This document shows, one piece after another, positions 27,699 through 36,542 of a stretch of DNA of 64,000 bases. Each line of letters opens with the position of its first letter. Positions within the stretch are counted from its first letter, which is position 1. The position numbers were made by a program, and so were the translations under genes. Source of the stretch: Oscillospiraceae bacterium (GTDB lineage: Bacteria > Bacillota > Clostridia > Oscillospirales > Ruminococcaceae); assembly GCA_017847835.1 (NCBI GenBank), contig JAGASH010000005.1:310001-374000 (forward strand). The letters run 5' to 3'. The notes beneath the pieces were generated by a model. That model was not told where the DNA came from. It did no database searches and saw only the letters and a program-made list of their open reading frames with translations.

Positions 27699-28333
27699 TT
27701 CTCGCTGAGTTTTCCGCGAAACAGCCAAATTCCAAGAATGGCGTTAAATCCTGCTGCCGCGAAAACGCTGAACCTTTCGGGAATACCGAAAATTTCCTTT
27801 GGCAAAGCTCCCGTACCGATTGCTCCAAGCGTCATCAGAATTACCGCCGCAAGAGCGATATTTCCGAGAGTTTTTTGCTTGTTTTTCCGAGTGCCGATGA
27901 AAATAATCACAAGCGAGGCAATCGACAGCAAAACAACCGCTCCCGTAACAACAAGGTGCATTATGTTCTGAAACCCGTCGGGAGTGCCTGCGTCAGACAG
28001 CGGAAACATTGTGTAGCCGACGCTGCTCACCCATTCCATTGCCGCAAAGAGGTATACTCCGATTTTCAGCAGCTTATGCGAGCTTTTTTCCACGGCAATA
28101 CACGCTGCCATTACCGACACAATCCCGCAAGGTCCGTACAGCGACGAAAGCTGACTCCAGAGAGTTCGCGACGGCGCTGCGTCCGCAGAAAGGTCGCTTA
28201 CCGCCTGAGCAAGCCAATTGTAGTTCGGATAAGCAAGCGGCGAGAAAACCACAGCCGCCGTATATGACAAAAGGCTGATTACTCCCAGCAGCCCGCAAAA
28301 TCGCAGTACCTTGCTATTTGCAATATTACTCAT
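27695..28333 (-). CDS. DUF998 family membrane protein
   Basis: The 212 residues contain six hydrophobic helices and DUF998 features (FSPLAYPNYNWLAQAVSDLSA in the first loop, VGYTMFPLSDAG in the middle). Function is unknown. ATG 28333 is preferred over the TTG at 28354 because AAAGGG lies eight bases before it. Its stop overlaps that of the TetR gene by three bases on the opposite strand (TTAA), with no terminator between. The Nudix gene lies 27 bases upstream, on the same strand. Confidence 0.85.
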   Translation of the reverse strand: MSNIANSKVLRFCGLLGVISLLSYTAAVVFSPLAYPNYNWLAQAVSDLSADAAPSRTLWSQLSSLYGPCGIVSVMAACIAVEKSSHKLLKIGVYLFAAMEWVSSVGYTMFPLSDAGTPDGFQNIMHLVVTGAVVLLSIASLVIIFIGTRKNKQKTLGNIALAAVILMTLGAIGTGALPKEIFGIPERFSVFAAAGFNAILGIWLFRGKLSEN

Positions 28334-28360
28334 AAATCCAACCCTTTCATTCAATTTATA

Positions 28361-28852
28361 TCAGCCTTTGAAATTCCGCAGAAATTCCAGCAAAAACTTA
28401 TGCGCAAGGCTGCCCTGAAAAATCTCACGTTCAATCTCTTCAAGAGTGTACCAAGCCGCGCTGTCAACCTCTTTTTCGTTGATGTGAAGCTCCTCGGTTT
28501 CGGCAACGCAGGAAAAATTCAGCATAATAGTGTTGCTCGGCTCAAAGAAAGCGCTTTTGTTGAAAGTGATTTCGTTCACCGTTACGCCGAGCTCCTCGAA
28601 AACCTCACGCGCAACGGCTTCCTCAGCGCTTTCACCCCTGTTGACATACCCCGCGACCAGAATGTTTTTATCCTTGCCGTACTGCTTTATCAGCACAATT
28701 TTATCGTGAGCGGGGCTCAAAACTTCCATACTCACCGCGGTATTGAAAATCGGGAAACGAAACGTCCCGCACTTTTCGCAAAACGGTATTTCACCCTCGC
28801 CGTCAAGGTGCTTTTCAACAAGCTTTGTCCCGCATTCATAGCAAAATTTCAT
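28361..28852 (-). CDS. Nudix hydrolase with zinc ribbon, NudC-like
   Basis: The 163 residues begin with a four-Cys zinc ribbon (FCYECGTKL and FCEKCGTFRFP), as in NADH pyrophosphatase NudC and the DeNADding enzymes. The Nudix box is complete: GYVNRGESAEEAVAREVFEELGV (G-x5-E-x7-RE-x2-EE-x-G). The large N-terminal domain of true NudC is absent and the usual SQPWPFPxS specificity motif is not seen. The substrate could therefore be NADH, another dinucleotide or an oxidised nucleotide. AAAGGAG precedes the ATG. Confidence 0.9.
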   Translation of the reverse strand: MKFCYECGTKLVEKHLDGEGEIPFCEKCGTFRFPIFNTAVSMEVLSPAHDKIVLIKQYGKDKNILVAGYVNRGESAEEAVAREVFEELGVTVNEITFNKSAFFEPSNTIMLNFSCVAETEELHINEKEVDSAAWYTLEEIEREIFQGSLAHKFLLEFLRNFKG

Positions 28853-28924
28853 CGCAAAATCTCCTTTTACGCTTTTATTTTACCACCGATTTTGCCTCTT
28901 GTCAAGCGAAATATACAAGAAACC

Positions 28925-28947
28925 GCTCCCTGCCGATAACAGGGAGC
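28925..28947 (-). terminator. Probable terminator of the chemoreceptor gene
   Basis: A perfect eight-pair stem GCTCCCTG/CAGGGAGC (28925-28932, 28940-28947) lies nine bases past the stop at 28956. The T-run after it on the minus strand is poor (GGTTTCTTG), so efficiency is doubtful. Confidence 0.6.
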
Positions 28948-28955
28948 GACTTGTT

Positions 28956-30920
28956 TTATTTGAATTTTTCGAGCATTTCTTCGAGAATTTTCGCCTGAGT
29001 GTTCAGCTCGTCGCTCGAAGAAGAGCTTTCCTGAGCCGTTTCGGAGTTTCTTTGAGCAACCGACGAAATAACCCCGATTTTCTCGTTTATTGCGGCAACC
29101 TCGCGCGTCTGTTCACCGCAAACCTCGGAAATTCTCGCAACAAGCAAGTCAACCTCCTTGGATTTCTCGGTGACCGCTTCAAGCGAAGCCGCGGTTTCGT
29201 TTGCGATATTTGAGCCCTTTTCAATAGCCTCGGCAGTGCTTGTGATAAGCTCTGTCGTTCCCTGAACCGCCTCAGCGGACTTGGACGCGAGGTTTCTCAC
29301 CTCGTCTGCAACAACCGCAAAGCCCTTTCCTGCCGCTCCTGCTCTTGCCGCCTCGATTGAAGCGTTGAGCGCGAGAATATTCGTCTGGAAAGCGATATCG
29401 TCGATTGTCTTGATAATCTTCTCAATCTGCACGGACATCTCGGTAATCTGCGACATTGACGCGAGCAGCTCCTTCATACTTTCATTGCTCGCGGCAACCG
29501 CTTCTCCCGTCTGATTTGAGAAGAAGAGAGCTTTCTCGGCGCTGTCGCCGTTTTCCTTTGTGAGCGTCATAAACTTGTCGGCAATCTCGCTCATCTCGGA
29601 AACCGTTTCGGTCTGCTCACGCGCACCCGAAGCAAGACTTGCCGCAGACCCAGATACACCTCTCGCGCTTTCGTTTACCCTCTCGGAAGCGGAGCTTATT
29701 CCGTCGATAACCGAGCCGATTGACTTTGAAATCTGGTCGATTGAGTCCTTGATAGGTGCGAAATCTCCGACGTAATCCGCGCCGAAATTCACATTGAAAT
29801 CTCCGTCCTTCATTCTCGAAAGATTAGCGGAAATATCGTCAACATAGCTCTTCAGAGCCTTGTTTGTTTCGGCAAGGTTCTCGCAGAGTGTTCCTACGCT
29901 GTCATTTCCGTGATAGGAAAGCTCATAGCTGAGGTTGCCCTTTGCCATATTTTCAGCGGCAGCGTTCAGGCTGTCAACGGGCTTCAGGCAGCGCTTTACA
30001 ATCACCGCGCAAAGTCCCGCAACAAGCAGAATTGCAACAATCATAATTACAAGCTGAAGAACCATAAGCGTTGTGATACCGCTTGTATAGGTTCCGAAAT
30101 CAATCGCATAACCGAGCGTCCAGCCGTTTGAAAGCTGAACAGAGCCGATTGCGCGCTTAACTCCGTCATAATCGTTCTTGAAAACGAGCGTTTCCGGCTC
30201 AACTTTTTCCGTATATGCGGGAATTGTCGATACGTTTGTGAAAACGGACTCGTTGTTGACAATCTTCGGGAGATATTCTTCATTCTGATGAACGAGAACA
30301 TTTCCGTCCGCGTCAATCAGGAACGGATAGGCATTTTCGGAGATTTTGATTTCTCTGACAGCATTTATAAGCTGGTCGATATAAACATCTCCGCCTGCGA
30401 TTGCAAACAGCTTGCCGTCATCGGAATAACCTGCCGTTGCAACCGTGATAATCATACTTCCCGTATTGAAATCTATGTACGGAGAGGTGCAGACGGGCTT
30501 TCCGTGAGCAGCCTCAGCGTCCTTGTACCAGCCGCGCACTGTGACGTCAAATTCGGGCGGAAGCTCAATATCCGTGTTGAAAATCGTCACATTGACGGGA
30601 TATGCCAGATACGCGCTGTAAACAGTTCCGCCGGAGCTTTCACAGGCAGCGGCAAGCATTCTCTGAAGCTGTTCGGGAGTGGGAGCAAACGACGCGGAAA
30701 ACTTTGAAACATCGGAAATAATTGCTTCCTGCTTATCAAGCCAGCCGTCAAGAACCGAAGACTGATGTTTCAGCTCGTTGATAACCTTTGATTTGCTCTC
30801 CGATGTAACCAGATTATTACTGATAACAAAGCTTACAACCGACGATATCATCAGCATAATAGTTGAAAGAATGCAAACGCTGATAATAATTTTTTTATCA
30901 AGTCCAAGCGATTTTTTCAT
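28956..30920 (-). CDS. Methyl-accepting chemotaxis protein with dCache sensor
   Basis: The 654 residues run: membrane helix (about 12-34), double-Cache ligand domain (about 37-280), second membrane helix (about 283-305), HAMP (to about 360), and the coiled-coil signalling hairpin whose tip reads [20 protein letters not shown]. The Cache domain contains RGWYKDAEA and a downstream IAGGDVYID. The R-x-W-Y and Asp pattern is like that of amino-acid-sensing dCache domains, so amino acids are a reasonable guess for the ligand. No CheA or flagellar gene is in the window. TTGACA-17-TATAAT (30987-30959) is its promoter. Confidence 0.94.
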   Translation of the reverse strand: MKKSLGLDKKIIISVCILSTIMLMISSVVSFVISNNLVTSESKSKVINELKHQSSVLDGWLDKQEAIISDVSKFSASFAPTPEQLQRMLAAACESSGGTVYSAYLAYPVNVTIFNTDIELPPEFDVTVRGWYKDAEAAHGKPVCTSPYIDFNTGSMIITVATAGYSDDGKLFAIAGGDVYIDQLINAVREIKISENAYPFLIDADGNVLVHQNEEYLPKIVNNESVFTNVSTIPAYTEKVEPETLVFKNDYDGVKRAIGSVQLSNGWTLGYAIDFGTYTSGITTLMVLQLVIMIVAILLVAGLCAVIVKRCLKPVDSLNAAAENMAKGNLSYELSYHGNDSVGTLCENLAETNKALKSYVDDISANLSRMKDGDFNVNFGADYVGDFAPIKDSIDQISKSIGSVIDGISSASERVNESARGVSGSAASLASGAREQTETVSEMSEIADKFMTLTKENGDSAEKALFFSNQTGEAVAASNESMKELLASMSQITEMSVQIEKIIKTIDDIAFQTNILALNASIEAARAGAAGKGFAVVADEVRNLASKSAEAVQGTTELITSTAEAIEKGSNIANETAASLEAVTEKSKEVDLLVARISEVCGEQTREVAAINEKIGVISSVAQRNSETAQESSSSSDELNTQAKILEEMLEKFK

Positions 30921-30958
30921 TTTTTCTCCTTTACTATGGTAATATACTACAATATAAT

Positions 30959-30987
30959 ATTATAGCATTTTATGAAGCAATTGTCAA
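30959..30987 (-). promoter_or_regulatory. Promoter of the dCache chemoreceptor gene
   Basis: On the minus strand TTGACA (30987-30982) and TATAAT (30964-30959) are 17 bases apart. AAAGGAG precedes the ATG at 30920. Confidence 0.75.
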
Positions 30988-31042
30988 CACAAATCTCAGA
31001 AAAAACAAGGCAAGAACACTTAATTCCCACCATGTGAATTAT

Positions 31043-31453
31043 TTAGATAAGAATACCGTTACAGTGGTCGATTTCGTGTTGAATAATCTGCGCGGTAAAT
31101 CCGGTGAAGGTCTTGATACGCTGCTGAAAATCCTCGTTGAAATAGCTCACCTTTATGCTCTTAAAGCGCTTGGTTTTTCGCGTTCCGTCAAGCGACAGAC
31201 AGCCTTCCTCCGCTTCAAACGCGCCCGAGCATTTTATGATTTCGGGATTGAACATAACCGAGTACTTTCCGTTGTCGTCAAACGCGATAATCCGCTTTGA
31301 AATACCAATCATATTTGCCGCCATTCCAACGCAGCCGTCCTTGTGAGCGACAAGTGTATCCAGCAAGTCGCGAGCCGCGGGCAAATCCTCTTTTGTCGCA
31401 GGCTCGGATTTTATCCGCAGAAAAAACGTGTCCCGAACAATCTCTCTAACCAT
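31043..31453 (-). CDS. def: Peptide deformylase-like protein
   Basis: Deformylase removes the formyl group from nascent chains. The 136 residues include motif 2 EGCLS (metal-binding Cys) and motif 3 HEIDH (two His and catalytic Glu), both intact. Motif 1, normally GxGxAAxQ, reads CVGMAANM, so the oxyanion Gln is Met. A clostridial clade with this motif is usually still annotated as deformylase; activity is uncertain and another def elsewhere in the genome is likely. ATG 31453 follows the stop of the DUF1653 gene by one base, so translation is coupled and the upstream in-frame extension is not used. Confidence 0.8.
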   Translation of the reverse strand: MVREIVRDTFFLRIKSEPATKEDLPAARDLLDTLVAHKDGCVGMAANMIGISKRIIAFDDNGKYSVMFNPEIIKCSGAFEAEEGCLSLDGTRKTKRFKSIKVSYFNEDFQQRIKTFTGFTAQIIQHEIDHCNGILI

Positions 31454-31454
31454 T

Positions 31455-31703
31455 TTAATGCCTCGCTTTGCTTTCAATTTCCACAAGTTCAAACCTGTAT
31501 TTCTGCGTGCAGTCGGGGTATTTTTCCCTGTCAACCTCTTCCAGAAACATTTTCAGCGGTCTAACCCACAGTCCACCGTCCTCGTAAAGCCTGCGGTAAA
31601 TCACCACTTCTTCTCCCGTTTCCGAGTATAGTCCCGTAGCCTCCACAAGATAATAATCACCCTTGAAGTGCCGATAAACCCTGCCTGTTTTTATTTCACG
31701 CAT
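31455..31703 (-). CDS. DUF1653 domain protein
   Basis: The 82 residues match DUF1653: TGRVYRHFKGDYYLVEATGLY, then VIYRRLYEDGGLWVRPLKMFLE. The family is small, cytoplasmic and of unknown function, with an SH3-like beta fold expected. ATG 31703 is supported by AAAAGGGGAAAAGAT upstream; an in-frame extension to 31787 would cross the promoter. It is the first gene of a two-gene operon with the deformylase. Confidence 0.88.
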   Translation of the reverse strand: MREIKTGRVYRHFKGDYYLVEATGLYSETGEEVVIYRRLYEDGGLWVRPLKMFLEEVDREKYPDCTQKYRFELVEIESKARH

Positions 31704-31733
31704 ATCTTTTCCCCTTTTCTCGGTTATACATTT

Positions 31734-31762
31734 ATTATAGCAAAAACGCTCGGTTTTGTCAA
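31734..31762 (-). promoter_or_regulatory. Promoter of the DUF1653-def operon
   Basis: TTGACA (31762-31757) and TATAAT (31739-31734) on the minus strand, 17-base spacer. Confidence 0.78.
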
Positions 31763-31835
31763 GAAATGCCGTCTTTTTAAACCACACATCGAGAATAATT
31801 TTTTAATAAATAATGCACAAAAATTCAAAAAACCG

Positions 31836-31864
31836 TTGACAAAAAATGTTTAAAATAGTATAAT
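31836..31864 (+). promoter_or_regulatory. Promoter of the PocR-chemoreceptor gene
   Basis: TTGACA (31836-31841) and TATAAT (31859-31864), 17-base spacer, about 40 bases before the ATG. Confidence 0.8.
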
Positions 31865-31905
31865 TATATTTGGAAGTTTATTTACCCACTAAGGAGATTT
31901 TCAAA

Positions 31906-32925
31906 ATGGATATGAACAACATCAAACTGCTCGATGTCATCGACAGACACACGCTCCAATCGCTTCAGGACGCGTTTGCCGACGCAACGGGTATGGCTGC
32001 ACTCGCTACCGATGATACGGGAGCAGTTACAAGCGGAAGTAATTTTACTGACTTTTGTATGAATTTGACAAGAAAGTCACACGTCGGCTGTGAGCGCTGC
32101 AACAAGTGCGATTTACAGGGCGGCGAGCAGGCTTCGAGAACAGGACGTCCCGCAGTTTATTACTGCCACGCGGGTCTTATGGACTTCGCCGCTCCGATTA
32201 TGCTCAACGGAAAGCACATCGGCACGCTTGTCGGCGGACAGGTTCTCCCCGAAGAACCCGACGAGGAGAAATTCCGCAAAATCGCTGCTGAGCTGAACAT
32301 CGACCCCGACAAGTACATAGAAGCGCTTCGCAAGGTCAAGGTTGTTCCGAAGGCACAAATAGAGTCGGCTGCAAATCTGCTGTATCAGATGGCAAACGCT
32401 CTGTCCGAGGCGGGTTATCAGAAGCTGCTTGTTCAGGAAAAGAGCGAAACGGACGAGCAGGTTCTCGCAAACGTGAACTCCGAGTTCAGCAAAATTCACA
32501 CGGAAATGGCCACCACAGCCGAGGCTGTAAAGGCTCTTTCCGACAACTTTGATATGATAAAGGAAGCTGTCGCTGCGTCCGAGAAGGCTGTTGTAAACAC
32601 CGACGGCATTGTAAAGGCAATCGAAAGCGCGTCCACAAACCTCACCCTGCTCGGCTTCAACGCTTCAATCGAGGCAAAAAGAGCGGGCGCTGCGGGCGTC
32701 GGATTTAACGTAATCGCAACTGAGGTTCGCTCTCTTGCAAACAAAAACACTAAGAATGCGAACGAAATCAGCGATATGCTGCTTGCAATCAAGAAGTCGA
32801 TGACCGAAATCAACAACCAGATTAAGACGATGTACTCAAACATCGAAAAGAACGCCGAGAACATCAACCACCTCAATGAAATGCTCAACGACGTAAACGA
32901 TTTACTTGCAAAAATTAATAAATAA
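31906..32925 (+). CDS. Soluble chemoreceptor with PocR sensory domain
   Basis: The 339 residues have no membrane helix. Residues about 5-180 form a PocR domain, with the cysteine cluster HVGCERCNKCDLQGG and YYCHAGLMDFAAPI; PocR domains are thought to sense small hydrocarbon derivatives such as 1,3-propanediol. Residues about 190-339 are a shortened MCP signalling hairpin (STNLTLLGFNASIEAKRAGA at the tip). ATG 31906 has AAGGAG nine bases upstream. The lactaldehyde reductase gene follows 20 bases later with no terminator between, so receptor and enzyme are probably co-transcribed. This suggests taxis towards, or sensing of, propanediol or lactaldehyde. Confidence 0.88.
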   Translation: MDMNNIKLLDVIDRHTLQSLQDAFADATGMAALATDDTGAVTSGSNFTDFCMNLTRKSHVGCERCNKCDLQGGEQASRTGRPAVYYCHAGLMDFAAPIMLNGKHIGTLVGGQVLPEEPDEEKFRKIAAELNIDPDKYIEALRKVKVVPKAQIESAANLLYQMANALSEAGYQKLLVQEKSETDEQVLANVNSEFSKIHTEMATTAEAVKALSDNFDMIKEAVAASEKAVVNTDGIVKAIESASTNLTLLGFNASIEAKRAGAAGVGFNVIATEVRSLANKNTKNANEISDMLLAIKKSMTEINNQIKTMYSNIEKNAENINHLNEMLNDVNDLLAKINK

Positions 32926-32945
32926 AACCGAAAGGAAGTATTGCT

Positions 32946-34091
32946 ATGAACAGATTTATTCTCAACGAAACCTCTTATCACGGAAAGGGTGCGCTCGCGG
33001 CAGTTGCCGAAGAGGCTAAAAACCGCGGCTTCAAAAAGGCGCTGATTTGCTCCGACCCCGACCTTATCAAGTTCGGCGTAACCAAGAAGGTTACCGACGT
33101 GCTTGACGGCGCAGGTCTTGCTTACGAGCTTTTCAGCGATATCAAGCCAAACCCCACAATCGAAAACGTTCAGCACGGTGTTGAGGAGTTCAAGAATTGC
33201 GGCGCTGACTATATCATCGCTGTCGGCGGCGGTTCTTCTATGGATACCGCAAAGGGCGTCGGTATCATCATCAACAACCCCGAATTTGCCGATGTTAGAA
33301 GCCTTGAAGGTGTTGCTCCGACGAAAAAGCCGTCCGTTCCGATTATCGCAGTTCCCACAACCGCGGGCACTGCCGCTGAGGTTACCATAAACTACGTTAT
33401 CACGGACGTTGAAAAGAACAGAAAAATGGTTTGTGTTGACCCGCACGATATCCCTGTTGTTGCTGTTGTTGACCCCGATATGATGAGCACAATGCCCAAG
33501 AGCCTCACTGCGGCAACCGGTATGGACGCGCTCACTCACGCAATCGAGGGCTACATCACCAAGGGTGCGTGGGAGCTTTCGGATATGTTCCACCTCAAGG
33601 CAATCGAGATTATCGCGCGTTCGCTTCGTGGCGCTGTTGAGAACACCGCAGACGGTCGTGAGGGTATGGCTCTCGGACAGTACGTTGCGGGAATGGGCTT
33701 CTCGAATGTAGGTCTTGGTATCGTTCACTCTATGGCTCACCCGCTCGGTGCGCTCTATGACACGCCTCACGGTATCGCAAACGCTATTATTCTGCCGACC
33801 GTTATGGAGTACAACGCACCCGTTACCGGTGAAAAATATCGTGATATCGCAAAGGCAATGGGCGTCAAGGGTACCGAAAATATGTCGCAGGAAGAGTACA
33901 GAAAGGCTGCTGTTGACGCTGTAAGACAGCTCTCAAAGGACGTTGGAATTCCCGACAATCTCCGCGATATCGTAAAGCCCGAGGACGTTCAGTTCCTTTC
34001 GGAGTCGGCTTTCGCAGACGCTTGCCGTCCCGGAAACCCGAGAGATACCTCTGTTGAGGAAATCGCTGAGCTTTACAGAAAATTGCTTTAA
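32946..34091 (+). CDS. fucO: Lactaldehyde reductase (iron-containing alcohol dehydrogenase III)
   Basis: This 381-residue enzyme should interconvert lactaldehyde and 1,2-propanediol with NADH, the end step of anaerobic fucose or rhamnose breakdown. It aligns end to end with FucO: start RFILNETSYHGKGAL, NAD motif AVGGGSSMDTAKGVG, FADVRSLEGVAPTKKPSVPI, PTTAGTAAEVTINYVITD, and the iron ligands in DALTHAIEGYI, HSMAHPLGALYDTPHG. No other fucose gene is nearby. It follows the PocR receptor and shares its promoter. Confidence 0.93.
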   Translation: MNRFILNETSYHGKGALAAVAEEAKNRGFKKALICSDPDLIKFGVTKKVTDVLDGAGLAYELFSDIKPNPTIENVQHGVEEFKNCGADYIIAVGGGSSMDTAKGVGIIINNPEFADVRSLEGVAPTKKPSVPIIAVPTTAGTAAEVTINYVITDVEKNRKMVCVDPHDIPVVAVVDPDMMSTMPKSLTAATGMDALTHAIEGYITKGAWELSDMFHLKAIEIIARSLRGAVENTADGREGMALGQYVAGMGFSNVGLGIVHSMAHPLGALYDTPHGIANAIILPTVMEYNAPVTGEKYRDIAKAMGVKGTENMSQEEYRKAAVDAVRQLSKDVGIPDNLRDIVKPEDVQFLSESAFADACRPGNPRDTSVEEIAELYRKLL

Positions 34092-34104
34092 TCAACAAAC
34101 AGAC

Positions 34105-34140
34105 AATACCCGTTCGCTTTTCAAGTGGACGGGTATTTGA
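34105..34140 (+). terminator. Hairpin between fucO and trpD
   Basis: AATACCCGT (34105-34113) pairs with ACGGGTATT (34129-34137), and the stem extends inwards by four partly wobble pairs. The following T-run is only TTTG, so it may be a weak terminator or an mRNA processing hairpin just before the trpD ribosome site at 34148. Confidence 0.55.
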
Positions 34141-34163
34141 AGTTAAAAAAGGAGACAAATTTT

Positions 34164-35180
34164 ATGATTAAAGAAGCAATCGAAAAGGTTGTAAACAAAC
34201 AGGATTTGTCCTATGACGAGGCTTATTCTGTGATGAACGAGATTATGAGCGGCGAGTCCACACCTACGCAGAATGCCGCTTTTCTCGCTTCCCTGTCAAC
34301 AAAGAGCGCGAAATCCGAAACTATCGACGAAATCGCGGGCTGCGCGGCGGCTATGCGTGACCACGCGACAAAGGTTAACGCGGGCGACGACGTTTTTGAA
34401 ATCGTCGGTACGGGCGGTGACAACGCGCACAGCTTCAACATTTCCACGACCTCGGCACTGGTTGCTGCTGCGGGAGGAATGAAGGTTGCAAAGCACGGAA
34501 ACCGCGCGGCTTCCTCGAAATGCGGCACAGCTGACTGCTTGGAAGCGCTCGGAGTAAATATTCAGCAAGACCCAGAAAAGTGCGTGGAACTTCTGGAAAA
34601 AGTCGGAATGTGCTTTTTCTTTGCGCAGAAATACCATACCTCGATGAAATATGTCGGACCAATCCGCAAGGAGCTTGGCTTCAGGACAGTTTTCAACATT
34701 CTCGGCCCGCTCACAAACCCCGCAAGCCCGAAAATGCAGCTGCTCGGTGTTTATGACGAATACCTTATCGAACCGCTGGCACAAGTTCTGATAAACCTCG
34801 GCGTAAAGCGCGGAATGGTGGTTTACGGGCGCGACAAGCTGGACGAGATTTCGCTCTCCGCGCCGACAGCGGTTTGTGAGTTCAAGGACGGTTGGTTCAA
34901 GACCTACACGATAACTCCCGAGAATTTCGGGTTTGAGCGCTGCCAGAAGAGCGACCTTGTGGGCGGTTCACCCGAAGAAAACGCCGAGATTACCCGCAAT
35001 ATCCTCAAGGGCGAGAAAGGCCACAAGAGAAACGCGGTTCTGATGAACGCGGGCGCGGCGCTTTTCATCGGCGGAAAAGCCGAAACGATGAAGGACGGCA
35101 TAAAGCTCGCGGCTGAAGTCATCGACTCGGGCAAGGCTCTCGAAACGCTTCAAAAGTTTGTTGAAGTCAGCAATTCATAA
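34164..35180 (+). CDS. trpD: Anthranilate phosphoribosyltransferase
   Basis: TrpD joins anthranilate to PRPP in tryptophan synthesis. The 338 residues show the PRPP loop [39 protein letters not shown], and the second metal region DELSLS-like sequence [16 protein letters not shown] 34164 has AAAAGGAGA upstream. The gene is solitary: no other trp gene lies nearby, and I see no T-box or Trp-rich leader peptide in the 73 bases before it. It could serve the pathway from a distance or act on a related aromatic acid. Confidence 0.9.
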   Translation: MIKEAIEKVVNKQDLSYDEAYSVMNEIMSGESTPTQNAAFLASLSTKSAKSETIDEIAGCAAAMRDHATKVNAGDDVFEIVGTGGDNAHSFNISTTSALVAAAGGMKVAKHGNRAASSKCGTADCLEALGVNIQQDPEKCVELLEKVGMCFFFAQKYHTSMKYVGPIRKELGFRTVFNILGPLTNPASPKMQLLGVYDEYLIEPLAQVLINLGVKRGMVVYGRDKLDEISLSAPTAVCEFKDGWFKTYTITPENFGFERCQKSDLVGGSPEENAEITRNILKGEKGHKRNAVLMNAGAALFIGGKAETMKDGIKLAAEVIDSGKALETLQKFVEVSNS

Positions 35181-35265
35181 AAAACACGCGCTCTCGGAAA
35201 CGGGAGCGCGGATTTTTGTATGATTTATTGCAATCTGCTTGACAAACAGTAACAGGTTTATCGAT
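35181..35265 (-). ncRNA. Candidate small RNA between trpD and azlD
   Basis: A minus-strand promoter TTGGCA-17-TATAAT (35300-35295, 35277-35272) points to the left into a stretch with no start codon and no gene. About 80 bases later it meets the trpD terminator, which also works in this direction. The predicted product is a transcript of roughly 85 bases ending at 35181. Nothing is known of a function; it might instead be a decayed promoter. Confidence 0.35.
35187..35216. terminator. Terminator of trpD, usable on both strands
   Basis: CGCGCTCTC/GGGAGCGCG (35187-35195 and 35202-35210, one G-T pair) is followed by GATTTTTG and, on the minus strand, by TGTTTTTTATG. Confidence 0.88.
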
Positions 35266-35327
35266 GAGTTTATTATATCACGATAAAACAAAATTGCCAA
35301 TAGATTTTTCATATTAAGTGTGAATTA

Positions 35328-35657
35328 TTAAACAAAGCCAGCCAGCTGCATCACAAGCTCCGTGAGGAAAACTCCCGCGCACGCGCAAACGGCAACCGTG
35401 AGCAAGCCGCGCTCGAAAAACGCGAGAACACACGCAACCAAAACTCCCGCAGCAGCGCTTATTATGTAGTTTCCGCTGTAAAATACGGCGGGAATTGTCA
35501 TCGCGCTCAAAACCGCGTAGGGGACGTAGTACAAAAAGTCCAGCAAAAACCGCGACTTGATTTTCTTTCGGAACGCGGCAAGAGGTATCATTCGGATAAG
35601 ATAGGTCACAAGCGCCATTACCGCGACGCTTAAATAAAGGTACGAGGCGTCTTTCAT
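35328..35657 (-). CDS. azlD: AzlD family branched-chain amino acid exporter subunit
   Basis: The 109 residues carry about four membrane helices, with the AzlD start AVMALVTYLIRMIPLAAF. Together with AzlC it forms a two-component exporter for branched-chain amino acids. Its ATG overlaps the AzlC stop by four bases, as usual for the pair. I see no terminator after it. Confidence 0.9.
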   Translation of the reverse strand: MKDASYLYLSVAVMALVTYLIRMIPLAAFRKKIKSRFLLDFLYYVPYAVLSAMTIPAVFYSGNYIISAAAGVLVACVLAFFERGLLTVAVCACAGVFLTELVMQLAGFV

Positions 35658-36391
35658 TGTTCAGCCTCCTCGGTTTTTCTCGGAAACAAAATCGCAGCGA
35701 GAGCCGCCGCGATAACCGTGCAGATTATCACGGAAATGCCAGAAGAAATGCCGTCAAACAGCGGCACATAATAAATCACACAGCTAAGCACCGCCGCCAG
35801 AACCGCCGTGAAAAGCACTCCCCTGCTCTTTTTTGAAGGCGGGATAACGATTGCGATGAACATTCCGTAGATTGCAATTCCCAGCGCGGATTTTATGCCC
35901 TCGGGCAGAATTTCCCCCAAAAATGCACCCGCAGCAGTTCCCGCTGCCCAGAAAATGTACGGAAGCGTTATCAGCCCGTACATATATTTTTTGTCGATTT
36001 CGCCGCTTTTTCCCGAGGCAACCGCGAAAATCTCGTCGGTTATTCCGAATGCTGAAATTATTCTGTGAAGCAAGTTGTAGCGCCCGTTCAGCTTTTGCGA
36101 CAGCGACAGGCTCATCAACGCATAGCGAAGATTTATGATAAGCTGAGCCATTGCCATTTCTATAAATCCGCCGCCCGCAGCAATTATTGATACACCCGCA
36201 AGCTGTCCCGCAGAGGTGAGATTTGTCATTGAAATCAAAACTGCGGCAAGTGGAGGCAAACCCATACTTACAGCGGTAATTCCAAAAGTAAACGACACCG
36301 AAAAATACCCCAGCGCAATCGGAAGACCGTCTTTAAAGCCAGTGAAATAGCGCTCGGCTGTTTCATCGGGTTTTGTGTTTTTATCTTTCAT
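35654..36391 (-). CDS. azlC: AzlC family branched-chain amino acid exporter subunit
   Basis: The 245 residues have about six to seven membrane helices and AzlC hallmarks: DGLPIALGYFSVSFTFGI, SMTNLTSAGQLAGVSI, LIINLRYALMSLSLSQKL and AFGITDEIFAVA. GAAGAGGGAATGGTGAA precedes the ATG. An ilvBN operon for branched-chain synthesis lies 12 kb away but is not linked. Confidence 0.93.
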   Translation of the reverse strand: MKDKNTKPDETAERYFTGFKDGLPIALGYFSVSFTFGITAVSMGLPPLAAVLISMTNLTSAGQLAGVSIIAAGGGFIEMAMAQLIINLRYALMSLSLSQKLNGRYNLLHRIISAFGITDEIFAVASGKSGEIDKKYMYGLITLPYIFWAAGTAAGAFLGEILPEGIKSALGIAIYGMFIAIVIPPSKKSRGVLFTAVLAAVLSCVIYYVPLFDGISSGISVIICTVIAAALAAILFPRKTEEAEQ

Positions 36392-36542
36392 TTCACCATT
36401 CCCTCTTCTTAAATACGAATATTATTATACACCCTCGGGCAGATTTTGTCAATACGCAAAAGGTTTTGTCTGCATTTCGGGAAAGAATTTGACATTTGAG
36501 GAAAATTGTGGTAAAATATAAGAAAACGAAAGGGAGAGCGAA

